Shown here: piece after piece, positions 1 to 9,329 of the stretch
How positions within the stretch are numbered: position 1 is the stretch's first letter
How the letters are laid out: every line of letters starts with the position of its first letter
Origin: Acidobacteriota bacterium
Lineage (GTDB): Bacteria; Acidobacteriota; Terriglobia; Terriglobales; Acidobacteriaceae
NCBI GenBank assembly: GCA_021792135.1
Contig: JAJYVF010000008.1
Coordinates: 97,970 to 161,969 of the forward strand
DNA length: 64,000 nucleotides
Direction: 5' to 3'
The notes under the pieces: generated by a model
Databases searched by the model: none
Told to the model about the DNA's origin: nothing
What the model saw: only the letters and a program-made list of their open reading frames with translations
Program-made: the position numbers and the translations under genes

Positions 1-159
1 AGTGCAGGAGCAGCAAAGCCTGCCGGAGTAAATGGCGGTTTCGGGCGGAGAGAATCCGTGGAGGGGCGGAAGCCGCGGCAAAGCCGGGGCGGAGTGTGGT
101 ATACGTTTACTCGACCGTTTTATCCCCTCATTGCCGAAGCTTCCAGGAAAGGTCCTCCC

Positions 160-2079
160 ATGAACCTGAAAACATCCGCAGTCCTGATGGCTCTGACACT
201 CTGCTCCCTTGCTGCTGTGGGCGCGCGCGCCCAGTCGGCGCAATTGGGTCCGGCGGTGGTCACCATCCACGCCGATCAGCCGGTAGCGAAGGTCAGCCCC
301 ACCCTCTACGGCCTGATGACCGAGGAGATCAACCACTCCTACGAGGGTGGCCTGTATGCCGAGATGGTGCAGAACAGCACCTTCCATTCCGACTGGTCCG
401 GCGTTCCCGACTGGATCCTGGTGGAGAAGGGCAATTCGCAGGCGAAGGTGGGCGTGGACAAGTCCACCGGCCCCAGCCAGGCGCTGCCCTACAGCCTGCG
501 CCTTGATGTGAGTCAGGCGAGCAAAGGTAATCCCGCCGGGGTGCTGAATGACGGTTTCTGGGGCATGGCGCTGCAGGCTGATACCACCTACCGGGGCTCC
601 TTCTATGCGAAGGAGGATGCAGCGGATGCAGGCCCGGTGGAGGTAAGTCTGGTCGGCAATCAGAGCGGCAAGGTTCTGGCCAGCGCCCAGGTTTCCGGCG
701 TTGGGACGGACTGGAAGCAGTACAAATTCACGCTGAAGACCGGCGCGATTCAGCCCTCCATGCAGAACCACCTCGCGTTCACCGTGGCTCACACGGGCAC
801 GCTGTGGCTGCAGGTGGTCACGCTGTTTCCGCCGACATACCACAACCGCCCCAACGGCACGCGCATCGACCTGATGGAAAAGCTGGCCGCCATGCACCCG
901 GCCTTCCTGCGTTTTCCGGGCGGCAACTTCCTCGAAGGGGATCACATCGCCGACTGGTACGACTGGAAGAAGACGATCGGACCGCTGGTGGATCGGCCGG
1001 GCCATCCCAGCCCCTGGCGTTACTGGTCGACAGACGGCTTTGGCCTCCTGGAGTTTCTCGAATGGTGTGAGGACCTGCACATGCAGCCGGTGCTCGCTGT
1101 CTATGCCGGCTACTCGCTGATGCACGAGCATGTCAACCCCGGTCCGGACCTCGAGCCTTACGTGCAGAGCGCGCTCGACGAGATTGAATATGTCACCGGG
1201 GGTACCGATACCAAATGGGGGGCACAGCGGGCCGCCGACGGCCACCCGCAGCCCTTCCACCTGACCTATGTCGAAATCGGCAACGAGGACTGGTTTGACA
1301 CTTCGGGCAGCTACGATGCCCGTTACGAGCAGTTCTGCAAAGCCATCAAGGCGAAGTATCCCGACCTGCAGCTGATCGCGACCACGCCGGTCAGCAGCGT
1401 TCGTCCCGATGTGATCGATGAGCACTTCTATGTCCGCGCGACGCAGTTCTTCCACGACGCGCATCACTACGACGCGACCAACCGCAGCGGACCGAAGATC
1501 TTCGTCGGAGAATGGGCTACCCGCGAAGGCACGCCCACGCCGAACTTCGGCGCTGCGCTGGGCGATGCGGCCTGGATGACGGGCCTGGAGCGCAACAGCG
1601 ACATCGTCGTTATGGCCTCGTATGCGCCGCTGCTGGTCAACGTCAGCCCCGGCGCCATGCAGTGGGATACGGACCTGATCGGCTACGACGCGATGCGCAG
1701 TTACGGGTCGCCCAGCTACTACGCCCAGGTGATGTTCGCCGGGAATCTGGGAAATGAACGGCCCGCGGCCGAGGTTCAGGGTGGCGGTCCCCGGTTCTTC
1801 TATTCGGTGACCGAGGATACGGCCAGAAAGCGGCTCTATCTGAAACTGGTGAATGGCGACTCCACTCCGCAGGCCGTGGAAATCGATCTTCCCGGAGCCA
1901 CGCCCGCCTCCACGGGCAAGCTGACGCTGCTTAGCGCCCCCGGAACGCAGGCGGCCAACACCATGGATAACCCGACGGCCATCGTTCCCGTGGAAAGCAA
2001 GCTGCGCAACGTCGGCAGCACGCTCCACTACAACGCCCCGCCGTATTCCATCCAGGTTCTGCAAATTGACCTGCGCTGA
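160..2079 (+). CDS. Secreted GH51-type alpha-L-arabinofuranosidase
   Basis: Predicted to release terminal arabinofuranosyl residues from arabinan or arabinoxylan outside the cytoplasm. The ATG at 160 is chosen because AGGAAAGG lies just upstream and it begins a clean signal peptide (hydrophobic run near residues 5-20, ending in an Ala-Arg-Ala-Gln-type cleavage region). The frame stays open further upstream, but that extension has no signal character. Retaining GH51 features are visible: an N-terminal carbohydrate-binding-like beta region (about residues 30-220), the acid/base Glu in VEIGNEDW (about E376) and the nucleophile Glu in FVGEWAT (about E451), then a C-terminal beta domain. At 640 residues it fits the longer, exported members of the family. 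A GH43 enzyme and a LacI regulator follow on the same strand, supporting a role in arabinan use. Confidence 0.9.
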   Translation: MNLKTSAVLMALTLCSLAAVGARAQSAQLGPAVVTIHADQPVAKVSPTLYGLMTEEINHSYEGGLYAEMVQNSTFHSDWSGVPDWILVEKGNSQAKVGVDKSTGPSQALPYSLRLDVSQASKGNPAGVLNDGFWGMALQADTTYRGSFYAKEDAADAGPVEVSLVGNQSGKVLASAQVSGVGTDWKQYKFTLKTGAIQPSMQNHLAFTVAHTGTLWLQVVTLFPPTYHNRPNGTRIDLMEKLAAMHPAFLRFPGGNFLEGDHIADWYDWKKTIGPLVDRPGHPSPWRYWSTDGFGLLEFLEWCEDLHMQPVLAVYAGYSLMHEHVNPGPDLEPYVQSALDEIEYVTGGTDTKWGAQRAADGHPQPFHLTYVEIGNEDWFDTSGSYDARYEQFCKAIKAKYPDLQLIATTPVSSVRPDVIDEHFYVRATQFFHDAHHYDATNRSGPKIFVGEWATREGTPTPNFGAALGDAAWMTGLERNSDIVVMASYAPLLVNVSPGAMQWDTDLIGYDAMRSYGSPSYYAQVMFAGNLGNERPAAEVQGGGPRFFYSVTEDTARKRLYLKLVNGDSTPQAVEIDLPGATPASTGKLTLLSAPGTQAANTMDNPTAIVPVESKLRNVGSTLHYNAPPYSIQVLQIDLR

Positions 2080-2131
2080 ACCGGTCTCCGGTGGTCCCTG
2101 GCTCGCGCCGAAACAGGCGGAGGGCAAAACC

Positions 2132-3184
2132 GTGTCTGCGGTGCGGGCCGGGATCTGCCGGTTGCCAGTTTGGGTCCTGCTGCTGTTGTTCTGTGCCCGT
2201 CTTGCCTTCGGAGAGCGGCCCCAGGCACTGACCCTCACCGGGGACTACTGGGGAACGCATGACCCCTCCATCATCAAAGCCGGAACCACCTGGTACGTCT
2301 TCGCTACAGGCACGGCACGGGCCGGCGGGCAGTTCCAGATCCGCTGCTCGGCGGACCTGCTCGCATGGATGCTCTGCGGTCATGTCTTCGATCGCATTCC
2401 GCAGTGGATCCGCAGGGACAGCCCTGGCACGCGGGAGCTGTGGGCTCCGGACATCTCGCATGAGAACGGGGAATACCGCCTCTATTACGCGTATTCGCTG
2501 TTTGGGAAAAATACCTCCGGCATCGCCCTGGCGACCAACACCACCCTTGATCGCAACAGCCCCGATTACAAATGGGTCGACCGGGGTCTGGTGCTCCGTT
2601 CCACGGCCGCCGATGACTTCAATGCCATCGATCCCAATCTTGTGGTCGACACCCGGGAACGCGCCTGGCTGGTCTTTGGCAGCTTCTGGAGCGGTATCAA
2701 AATGCGCCGCCTCGATGACCGCACCGGCCTGCTCTCGTCGATGGATACGACGCTGTACTCGCTGGCGGCGCGCCGGCGCCCGGCGCATCCGCCGCCTGCC
2801 CCGCCTGGTCTCCCCGCGGACTGGGAGGCCATCGAAGCGCCGTTTATCGTCCACCATGGCGGCTACTACTACCTTTTCGACTCATGGGATCTCTGCTGCC
2901 GAGGCGTAAAGAGCACCTACCGCACCATGGTCGGACGATCGAGGCAGGTAACCGGCCCCTATGTGGATGAGAGCGGGGTAGCGTTGACCCGGGGAGGGGG
3001 TACGGAACTCCTGGCTGGCAATCAGCGCTGGGCGGGACCCGGCGGGGAATCGGTCCTGCTTCAGGCCCAGGGACCGGACCTGATCGTCTTCCACGCTTAC
3101 GACGCGCATACCGGCAGGCCTGCTCTGCGGATTTCCACGCTGACATGGAACAATGGCTGGCCTCAGGCAGCCCTGCAGCAGTAA
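2132..3184 (+). CDS. Secreted GH43 endo-arabinanase-like hydrolase
   Basis: Likely an endo-1,5-alpha-L-arabinanase that cuts the arabinan backbone and supplies ends for the GH51 enzyme just upstream. The GTG at 2132 is preferred: GGAGGG sits 7 bases before it and translation gives a basic, then strongly hydrophobic signal peptide. A TTG at 2066 overlapping the GH51 stop would add 22 unlikely residues. The five-bladed beta-propeller family signature is seen as THDPSIIK (base Asp, about D44), the FNAIDPN motif (pKa-tuning Asp) and DWEAIEAPFIV (acid Glu, about E235). Length of about 350 residues is typical. Specificity within GH43 (endo-arabinanase, arabinofuranosidase or xylosidase) is inferred, but these motifs match the arabinanase branch best. 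Confidence 0.86.
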   Translation: MSAVRAGICRLPVWVLLLLFCARLAFGERPQALTLTGDYWGTHDPSIIKAGTTWYVFATGTARAGGQFQIRCSADLLAWMLCGHVFDRIPQWIRRDSPGTRELWAPDISHENGEYRLYYAYSLFGKNTSGIALATNTTLDRNSPDYKWVDRGLVLRSTAADDFNAIDPNLVVDTRERAWLVFGSFWSGIKMRRLDDRTGLLSSMDTTLYSLAARRRPAHPPPAPPGLPADWEAIEAPFIVHHGGYYYLFDSWDLCCRGVKSTYRTMVGRSRQVTGPYVDESGVALTRGGGTELLAGNQRWAGPGGESVLLQAQGPDLIVFHAYDAHTGRPALRISTLTWNNGWPQAALQQ

Positions 3185-3223
3185 GGAGCAACCTCCTGTG
3201 TTCGAAGGTGGAGGAATATCACT

Positions 3224-3235
3224 GCGGCATGCCGC
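3224..3235. promoter_or_regulatory. 12-bp perfect palindrome upstream of the LacI-type gene
   Basis: GCGGCATGCCGC is its own reverse complement and lies 54 bases before the regulator's likely start, between the GH43 stop and the regulator. It could be an autoregulatory operator, but LacI-family sites usually have a central CG rather than CATG, so this is only suggestive. Confidence 0.3.
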
Positions 3236-3288
3236 TATTCATTCATGCTGTAAGGTTATGTTTTAGACACAATCTGCGAGTTTTTCCA

Positions 3289-4398
3289 ATGGCTGCTCCA
3301 AGCGAACCCACGAAACGCCGCTCCCGAAGGAAATCGGAGCGGATGGATATTCATGCCGTCGCCGAACTGGCTAAGGTTTCGATTGCCACTGTTTCCCGCA
3401 CCATCAACAACGTGCCCACAGTCAATCCTGATATGGCCAGACGGGTGTGGGAGGCGATTCGGGAGCTGAATTACTTTCCCAATACGCAGGCTCGCGCCCT
3501 GGTCTCCGGACGCAGCAGGATTCTCGGCCTGATCGTCTCCGAAATCACCAATCCCTTCTTCCCGGAACTGATTCAGGTCTTTGAGGAGGTTGCGGTCGAG
3601 CACGGTTACGAAATCCTCATCGGTTCCACCAACTACGATCCGGAACGCATGCAGCGGTGCATCCGGCGCATGGTCGAACGCAATGCCGACGGGGTCGCGG
3701 TGATGACCTTCGGGATCGAACAGCCGCTCCTGGAGCAGCTTGCCGATCGCAGAATTCCCCTCGTTTTCGTCGATCTGGGACCGGACAGGCCAGGCGTCAG
3801 TGTCCTGAAGGTTGACTACCATCACGGCATCCGCCAGGGAGTGCAGCATCTGGCCGCTCTGGGCCATCGGGATATCTCCTTCGTCTCCGGGCCCCTGCAT
3901 CTGCACTCGGCACAGTCGAGGCTGGCGGCGTTCCGGAAATCACTGCAGGAATGCGGCATTCCGGTCCGTGAAAAGCTGATCATCGAGGGCGATCACGCCA
4001 TGGAAGGCGGCGTGGCCGCCGCAGAGCAACTGCTGGCGGCCCGGACCCTGCCCACTGCCGTCATCTGCTCCAACGACATGCTGGCCATCGGCATGATGCA
4101 TCAGTTTGCGCGCTCCGGCGTTCGCCTGCCCGACGACATTTCGCTTGTGGGCTTCGACGATATCCGGATCGCCGAAATGATGATTCCTTCGCTGACGTCG
4201 ATCCAGATGTCCCGGGCCGAGCTGGCACGCGCGGCCGTTGCAGCGCTCCGCGCACATGTCGAAAAAGCCTCGCCTCGCCGCGAATACAACATCGACACGC
4301 GTCTCGTGGTTCGCCAGTCGACGGCATTTCCTCGCGGGACCATGACCAGTCTGCGCAAAGCCAACGGCCGGGAAGCGGGCTCTCGCGTGCCGCGGTAG
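3289..4398 (+). CDS. LacI-family transcriptional regulator
   Basis: A sugar-responsive DNA-binding repressor by family. The helix-turn-helix begins at MDIHAVAELAKVSIATVSRT, followed by the hinge helix (FPNTQARALVSGRS) and a periplasmic-binding-protein-like effector domain (starting ILGLIVSEITNPFFPEL, later VGFDDI). Start choice is uncertain. The ATG at 3289 gives a basic N-terminal extension with a weak ribosome site; the ATG at 3343 sits directly at the HTH and is preceded by GGAAATCGGAG. The frame is also open back into the GH43 gene, but that region is already coding. Placement right after two arabinan hydrolases makes it the likely local regulator, with arabinose or an arabino-oligosaccharide as plausible effector (inference). 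Confidence 0.88.
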   Translation: MAAPSEPTKRRSRRKSERMDIHAVAELAKVSIATVSRTINNVPTVNPDMARRVWEAIRELNYFPNTQARALVSGRSRILGLIVSEITNPFFPELIQVFEEVAVEHGYEILIGSTNYDPERMQRCIRRMVERNADGVAVMTFGIEQPLLEQLADRRIPLVFVDLGPDRPGVSVLKVDYHHGIRQGVQHLAALGHRDISFVSGPLHLHSAQSRLAAFRKSLQECGIPVREKLIIEGDHAMEGGVAAAEQLLAARTLPTAVICSNDMLAIGMMHQFARSGVRLPDDISLVGFDDIRIAEMMIPSLTSIQMSRAELARAAVAALRAHVEKASPRREYNIDTRLVVRQSTAFPRGTMTSLRKANGREAGSRVPR

Positions 4399-4462
4399 GG
4401 TAGCCCCGCCTGGTGGCGGGTCAGGCAGCAGGTCTGATTCAAAGGGATCGCCCCCCCTCGCG

Positions 4463-4786
4463 GGCCAGATCGCCGTTCCCTATGCAGACCCCGTCCTGGC
4501 CGATGCCGCCATTCTCGGCATCCTCCGAATCGAATACAGCATCGATCTGCCGCCGGGTTTTCCCACCCGCGATGCGACTGTCTCCATCGGCTACAAACCG
4601 AGCGCCATCGCCGGCCTCCCTTACATGCCTCCTTTCCAATCTGAGGTCCGCCCTGAGGACAAAGATCGCCGGTACATCAACACCATTGACTCCCGCGGTG
4701 ATCGCAGATTCAGGGTCAATCGGCCGTGCTGTTCGGCAACCACGATCGGCAGCAGGACCGGTCCGCATCGTGTGGAAATCCTGTGA
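4463..4786 (+). pseudogene. Possible coding remnant, no start codon
   Basis: The 566-base gap between the LacI-type gene and the aminotransferase holds no convincing intact gene. One frame from about 4463 to the TGA at 4784-4786 reads as protein-like sequence, with stretches such as GQIAVPYADPVLADAAILG and LPPGFPTRDATVSIGYKPS. The frame is open back into the regulator but contains no ATG, GTG or TTG, and its last 30 residues look less protein-like. It may be the remainder of a decayed or truncated gene whose 5' part is lost. I do not recognise the family. Confidence 0.3.
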
Positions 4787-4964
4787 CCCGCGTCACCGAA
4801 GGCGGCTCTTCCGGCCCGCTATCATGCACCCGGTCCCTGGAGTGGATCCGGATCGGAAGCCAGCGCACAGTTGCGGGGTGCCGGAATCTGCGGTACTCCT
4901 CAATCTGTGACGGGCTGCGGTTGACAGCCGGGCCCGAAGACCGAGATCCACAGGAGCGTCAGGC

Positions 4965-6158
4965 ATGACGGCACACACAGTTCAGCACGAACTATTACTG
5001 GCCCGCCGTATGGCTCGGCTGGGCACGGAAACGGCTTTTGAGGTGCTCAGCAAGGCGCGTGCGCTGGAGCGCCAGGGCAGGAAGATTATCCACCTCGAAA
5101 TCGGTGAGCCGGACTTCGATACGCCCGCCAATATTGTCGATGCCGGCGTCGAAGCGCTGCGCAGCGGGTGGACTCATTACGGTCCCTCCGCCGGGCTGCC
5201 GGAGCTGCGCCAGACCATCGCCGACTATGTGAGCCGTACCCGCGGCGTTGAGGTTTCTCCGGATGAGGTGGTGGTGGTGCCGGGCGGCAAGCCGATCATC
5301 TTTTTCAGCATGCTGGCATTGATCGATGAGGGCGACGAGGTCATTTACCCCGATCCCGGATTTCCTATTTACCAGTCGATGATCGAGTACGTGGGCGGCA
5401 AAGCCGTGCCCGCGCCGCTGCGCGAGGAGCGGGACTTTGCCATGGACGTAGCGGAATTCGAGTCGCTGGTCAGCGACCGCACGAAGCTCATCATCCTGAA
5501 CTCACCGCAGAACCCCACCGGCGGGATCCTGCCGCGCGCCGATATCGAGCGCATCGCCGCCATCCTCGGCGATCGCAACATCATGGTCCTGTCCGATGAG
5601 ATTTACAGCCGGCTGCAGTTTGAAGGCGAGCCGTTCTCCATCCTGTCCGTCCCGGGCATGCAGGAACGCACGATTCTGCTCGACGGTTTCTCGAAGACCT
5701 ACGCGATGACCGGCTGGCGCATCGGCTATGGCGTCATGCGCGCCGATCTGGCCACGCAGATCACCCGGCTCATGACCAATTCCAACTCCTGCACCGCCAG
5801 CTTTACGCAGATCGCCGGAATCGAGGCGCTGCTGGGCAATCAGAGTTCGGTCGATCGCATGCGGGCCGAGTTCGAGCAGCGCAGCCGGATCTTTGTGGAT
5901 GGCCTGAACGAGATCCGGGGCTTCTCCTGCCGGATGCCGAAGGGCGCCTTCTATGCCTTCGCCAACATCCGCGAGACAGGCTGGCAGGCGAAGCCGCTGG
6001 CCGACGCGCTGCTGGAAGAGGCCGGAGTGGCCGCGCTGTCCGGGACTTCGTTCGGCGCATTCGGCGAGGGGTACCTGCGCTTCAGCGTGGCGAACTCCGT
6101 TTCGAGGCTGCGTGAGGCGCTGGACCGCATCGACCGCTGGGTGAAACAGAATCTTTAG
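4965..6158 (+). CDS. Class I/II pyridoxal-phosphate aminotransferase
   Basis: Fold-type I aminotransferase of the aspartate/branched AspC-like group, acting in the cytoplasm on an amino acid and a 2-oxo acid. The start at 4965 follows AGGAGCG. Family signatures include IHLEIGEPDFDTP near residue 45, HYGPSAGLPELR, the NSPQNPTGG motif (Asn contacting PLP), the SDEIYSRL loop and the PLP-binding lysine in FSKTYAMTGWRIGY (about K244). Length of 397 residues is normal. It is the first gene of a same-strand run leading into transketolase and hydroxyproline genes. Its substrate cannot be read from sequence, though co-location suggests an amino acid that feeds or drains this pathway. Confidence 0.85.
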   Translation: MTAHTVQHELLLARRMARLGTETAFEVLSKARALERQGRKIIHLEIGEPDFDTPANIVDAGVEALRSGWTHYGPSAGLPELRQTIADYVSRTRGVEVSPDEVVVVPGGKPIIFFSMLALIDEGDEVIYPDPGFPIYQSMIEYVGGKAVPAPLREERDFAMDVAEFESLVSDRTKLIILNSPQNPTGGILPRADIERIAAILGDRNIMVLSDEIYSRLQFEGEPFSILSVPGMQERTILLDGFSKTYAMTGWRIGYGVMRADLATQITRLMTNSNSCTASFTQIAGIEALLGNQSSVDRMRAEFEQRSRIFVDGLNEIRGFSCRMPKGAFYAFANIRETGWQAKPLADALLEEAGVAALSGTSFGAFGEGYLRFSVANSVSRLREALDRIDRWVKQNL

Positions 6159-6179
6159 CCCGGCCAGGGAGCAAAGCGT

Positions 6180-8222
6180 ATGGCTCTGAGAGATACCACC
6201 ACCGGCAACATCCTCCGCACCTACTCGATCGAGCAGCTCTGCGATGCGGCCAGGCTGATGCGCGGGTACAATCTGGTCGCACTCTGTGCCGCGGGTTCGG
6301 GCCATGCCGGCGGCACGCTGTCCGTCATGGATCTCGCAGCCGCCCTCTACCTCCACGCCGCGGAACACGATCCGGGGAATCCTTCCTGGGCTGATCGCGA
6401 CCGCATTATCTGGTCTGCGGGACACAAAGCTCCGGCGCTTTACGTCGCCCTGGGCCTCGCGGGGTTTTTCCCGGTCGAGGAGGTTGTGACGCTGCGCAAG
6501 CTCGGCTCCCCCTTTCAGGGGCATCCGCACTGCCTGAAACTCCCGGGCGTCGAGGTCTCGACCGGTTCCCTGGGCCAGGGTCTCAGCATCTCCGTCGGGA
6601 TGGCGCTTGCCGCCCGCCTGAACGGCCAAAACCATAAGGTCTTCTGCCTGCTGGGAGATGGAGAACAGCAGGAAGGCCAGGTGTGGGAAGCCGCCATGGA
6701 GGCCGGGCATTTTCATCTCGACAACCTCATCGCCATCGTCGACTGCAATCGCCTGCAGATCGATGGCTGGGTCAGAGACGTGATGCAGGTCGAGCCCCTG
6801 GATGCGAGATACGCAAGCTTCGGCTGGGAGACTCTGCGCATCGACGGCCATGACATGAATCAGATCGTCGGGGCGCTGGAGAAAGCCCGCACCATGACCG
6901 GCAAGCCGGTCGTGATTCTCGCCGATACCGTCAAGGGCAAAGGCGTCAGCTTCATGCAGGATCAGGCGGGCTGGCACGGCAAAGCCCCCAGCCGGCAGGA
7001 GCTGGATGCCGCTCTCGTCGAACTTGGCCTCACGGAGCGCATCCCGGTCGAACCGTTGCTGGCAAGGGCTGCCCGGTTCCAGGAGGAAGTCGACGGCAAA
7101 CTCCAGGCCCGCATGCCTCTCTTCTCCCGCGATTTCTGGTGGAACGCCGGCGACACCATGAAGGTCCACATGGAACCGACCCGCAAAGGCTTCGGCCAAT
7201 CGCTGGCGCTGAACGGCGACGACGAGCGCATCGTCTGCCTCGGCCTCGATATCTCCGCCTCCATCACCATCAGCGACTTCTACGCCGGCAAGCCCGCGCG
7301 CCGGGACCGCTGGATCAGCATGGGCATCGCGGAGCAGTCCGCCACCTCGGCCGCGGCAGGAATGGCGCGGGAAGGGAAGCTTCCTGTCCTCGGCTCCTAT
7401 GCCACCTTTGCGGCAGCGCGCAACCTCGATCAGATCCGTGTCTCCATCTGCTACCCCAACCTGAACGTCCTCATCGCCGGGGCGCATGGCGGCGTTTCGG
7501 TGGGCCCGGACGGCGCCACCCATCAGGCGCTCGAAGACCTCTTCGCCATGCAGGGCCTGCCCAATATGTCCGTCGTCGTGCCCTGCGACTCCATCGAAAC
7601 ACGCAAGGCCACCGACTACCTGCTCCTTCGCCACCAGGGACCGAAGTACATCCGCTTCGCTCGCGAAGCCACCCCCGTGGTTACGAAAGAAGCGACGCCC
7701 TTCGTCTTCGGCCAGGCCAACGTCATCCGGCTGCGGCGCGAGACTGCCGATTTCGCCGATGCCTTCGACACCCAGCTTGCGGCCGATTACGTCAGCGAAT
7801 CGGAGGACCTGAGCATCATCTCCTGCGGCCCCATGGTCCCGGAAGCGATGCGCGCCGCGCAGATCCTGAAGCAGGATTACGGCTATGAAGCCCGCGTACT
7901 GAACCTGCACACACTCAAGCCCATCGACGCCGAAGCTATCGTGCGCGCGGCACGCGAGACCGGACTCATTGTCACTGCGGAAGAGCATCAGATCGGAGCG
8001 CTGGCCTGGCGGGTCGCCGGCGTGATTACCGAAAGCCCGCAGCTTTATGGTGTGCCCGTTCTCACCGCGGCCATCGGCGTAAAAGATCGCTTTGGCGATT
8101 CCGGCGCCCCCTGGGAGCTGGTGAAGGAACTCGAAGTCAGCGCCGAGCACATCGCGTTCAAAGCGCTGGAGCTGATCGCAGCAAGAAAGAGCCGGGAAGC
8201 TGCCGTCGTTGCCTCGGTGTAA
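6180..8222 (+). CDS. Transketolase, single-chain
   Basis: Thiamine-diphosphate enzyme transferring two-carbon ketol units between sugar phosphates. A ribosome site (CAGGGAGC) precedes the ATG by a few bases, 21 bases after the aminotransferase stop. The N-terminal half carries the SGHAGG substrate-loop region, SAGHKAPALY, STGSLGQGLS and the ThDP/Mg motif GDGEQQEG through Asn in IVDCNRLQIDG. The C-terminal half has the pyrimidine-domain GIAEQSA glutamate motif and GAHGGVSVGPDGATHQ. The two halves resemble the split N- and C-subunit transketolases joined into one 680-residue chain. Its presence in an amino-acid catabolic run is unusual, and it may act on something other than classical pentose phosphates (inference). 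Confidence 0.85.
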   Translation: MALRDTTTGNILRTYSIEQLCDAARLMRGYNLVALCAAGSGHAGGTLSVMDLAAALYLHAAEHDPGNPSWADRDRIIWSAGHKAPALYVALGLAGFFPVEEVVTLRKLGSPFQGHPHCLKLPGVEVSTGSLGQGLSISVGMALAARLNGQNHKVFCLLGDGEQQEGQVWEAAMEAGHFHLDNLIAIVDCNRLQIDGWVRDVMQVEPLDARYASFGWETLRIDGHDMNQIVGALEKARTMTGKPVVILADTVKGKGVSFMQDQAGWHGKAPSRQELDAALVELGLTERIPVEPLLARAARFQEEVDGKLQARMPLFSRDFWWNAGDTMKVHMEPTRKGFGQSLALNGDDERIVCLGLDISASITISDFYAGKPARRDRWISMGIAEQSATSAAAGMAREGKLPVLGSYATFAAARNLDQIRVSICYPNLNVLIAGAHGGVSVGPDGATHQALEDLFAMQGLPNMSVVVPCDSIETRKATDYLLLRHQGPKYIRFAREATPVVTKEATPFVFGQANVIRLRRETADFADAFDTQLAADYVSESEDLSIISCGPMVPEAMRAAQILKQDYGYEARVLNLHTLKPIDAEAIVRAARETGLIVTAEEHQIGALAWRVAGVITESPQLYGVPVLTAAIGVKDRFGDSGAPWELVKELEVSAEHIAFKALELIAARKSREAAVVASV

Positions 8223-8348
8223 ATCAGGGCAGGGAACCGGCGAGAGCGGTTTTCACAGCGTCCATCCTGCCCGGCCTGTCCCTGTAAGGGGTGTCCTCCT
8301 CTTCAGCGTCCAGCTCAGTCGCTAATATGAGAAGTGCACGTGCATTCC

Positions 8349-9329
8349 ATGTCGACCTCGATTCCCGAAATCCACGTAGTCGATTCCCACACCGCGGGCG
8401 AACCCACGCGGGTCGTCCTCAGCGGTGCTCCGGATCTCGGCACCGGCTCCCTGGCGGACCGCATCCGCCGCTTTGCCGCCGATCACAACGACTTCCGATC
8501 CGCCGTCATCAATGAGCCGCGCGGTTCCGACGTGCTGGTGGGAGCGCTGCTCACCGAACCGGTCGACCCGGCTTCGGCGGCCGGCGTGCTCTTCTTCAAC
8601 AATGTCGGCTATCTGGGGATGTGCGGGCACGGGACCATCGGTGTCGTTACCACGCTCGCGCATCTGGGACGCATTCAGCCCGGCGAGCACCGGATTGAAA
8701 CGCCGGTGGGCGTGGTCCGCACCCTCCTGCGCGACGACGGCAGAGTCACGGTGGAAAATGTCCCGAGTTACCGGCATCGCAAAGACGTTTCTGTCGAAGT
8801 GCCGGGATTCGGCACAGTACATGGCGATGTGGGATGGGGCGGAAACTGGTTCTTTCTGGCCGAGAATCCGCCCTTCGCCATCCTTCTGGAAAACCGCGAC
8901 GCCCTGACAGCCTTTGCGGTGGCTGTGAAGCGCGCGCTTCAGAACGCCGGCATGACCGGCACTGACGGCCAGGAGATCGATCACATCGAGCTGTTCTCCG
9001 CCTCGCCTGTCCACGGCATAGACAGCAGGAACTTCGTTCTGTGCCCCGGCAATGCCTACGACCGCTCTCCCTGCGGCACCGGGACCAGCGCCAAGCTGGC
9101 GTGTCTGGCGGCGGACGGCAAGCTCGCTCCCGGCCAGGTCTGGCGGCAGGAAGGCATCCTCGGAACCGTCTTTGAAGGCAGCTACCGGGCTGCGGATGGT
9201 TCCGCAGGCCGAGTCACTCCCAGTATCACCGGTTCGGCCTGGATTACCGCGGAAGCCCGGCTGCTTCTGGACCCTGATGATCCGTTCCGCGCCGGCATTC
9301 CGGCTCCGCCGCTTCCCGGAGCTCGATGA
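8349..9329 (+). CDS. Proline-racemase-family 4-hydroxyproline 2-epimerase
   Basis: Cofactor-independent epimerase predicted to convert trans-4-hydroxy-L-proline to cis-4-hydroxy-D-proline. Both catalytic thiols are present: Cys in [10 protein letters not shown] (about C92) and Cys in [10 protein letters not shown] (about C242). The Cys/Cys pair argues for an epimerase or racemase rather than trans-3-hydroxyproline dehydratase, which replaces the second Cys with Thr. Start is ambiguous between ATG 8349 and GTG 8334; neither has a strong ribosome site, and 8349 better matches the family N-terminus ([15 protein letters not shown]). The neighbouring oxidase and deaminase genes support hydroxyproline over proline as substrate. 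The stop overlaps the next start as ATGA. Confidence 0.88.
   Translation: MSTSIPEIHVVDSHTAGEPTRVVLSGAPDLGTGSLADRIRRFAADHNDFRSAVINEPRGSDVLVGALLTEPVDPASAAGVLFFNNVGYLGMCGHGTIGVVTTLAHLGRIQPGEHRIETPVGVVRTLLRDDGRVTVENVPSYRHRKDVSVEVPGFGTVHGDVGWGGNWFFLAENPPFAILLENRDALTAFAVAVKRALQNAGMTGTDGQEIDHIELFSASPVHGIDSRNFVLCPGNAYDRSPCGTGTSAKLACLAADGKLAPGQVWRQEGILGTVFEGSYRAADGSAGRVTPSITGSAWITAEARLLLDPDDPFRAGIPAPPLPGAR

Noticed and set aside
1..31. Possible C-terminal end of an upstream gene (frame ending VQEQQSLPE then TAA)
   Set aside because: Only nine residues are visible and nothing identifies a protein; it may be chance.
4921..4964. TTGACA before the aminotransferase as a promoter
   Set aside because: No acceptable -10 box at 16-18 bases downstream.
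5502..8150. 882-residue open frame antisense to transketolase and part of the aminotransferase gene
   Set aside because: Mirror of GC-rich third codon positions in real genes; no family motifs, while the plus strand has all transketolase motifs.
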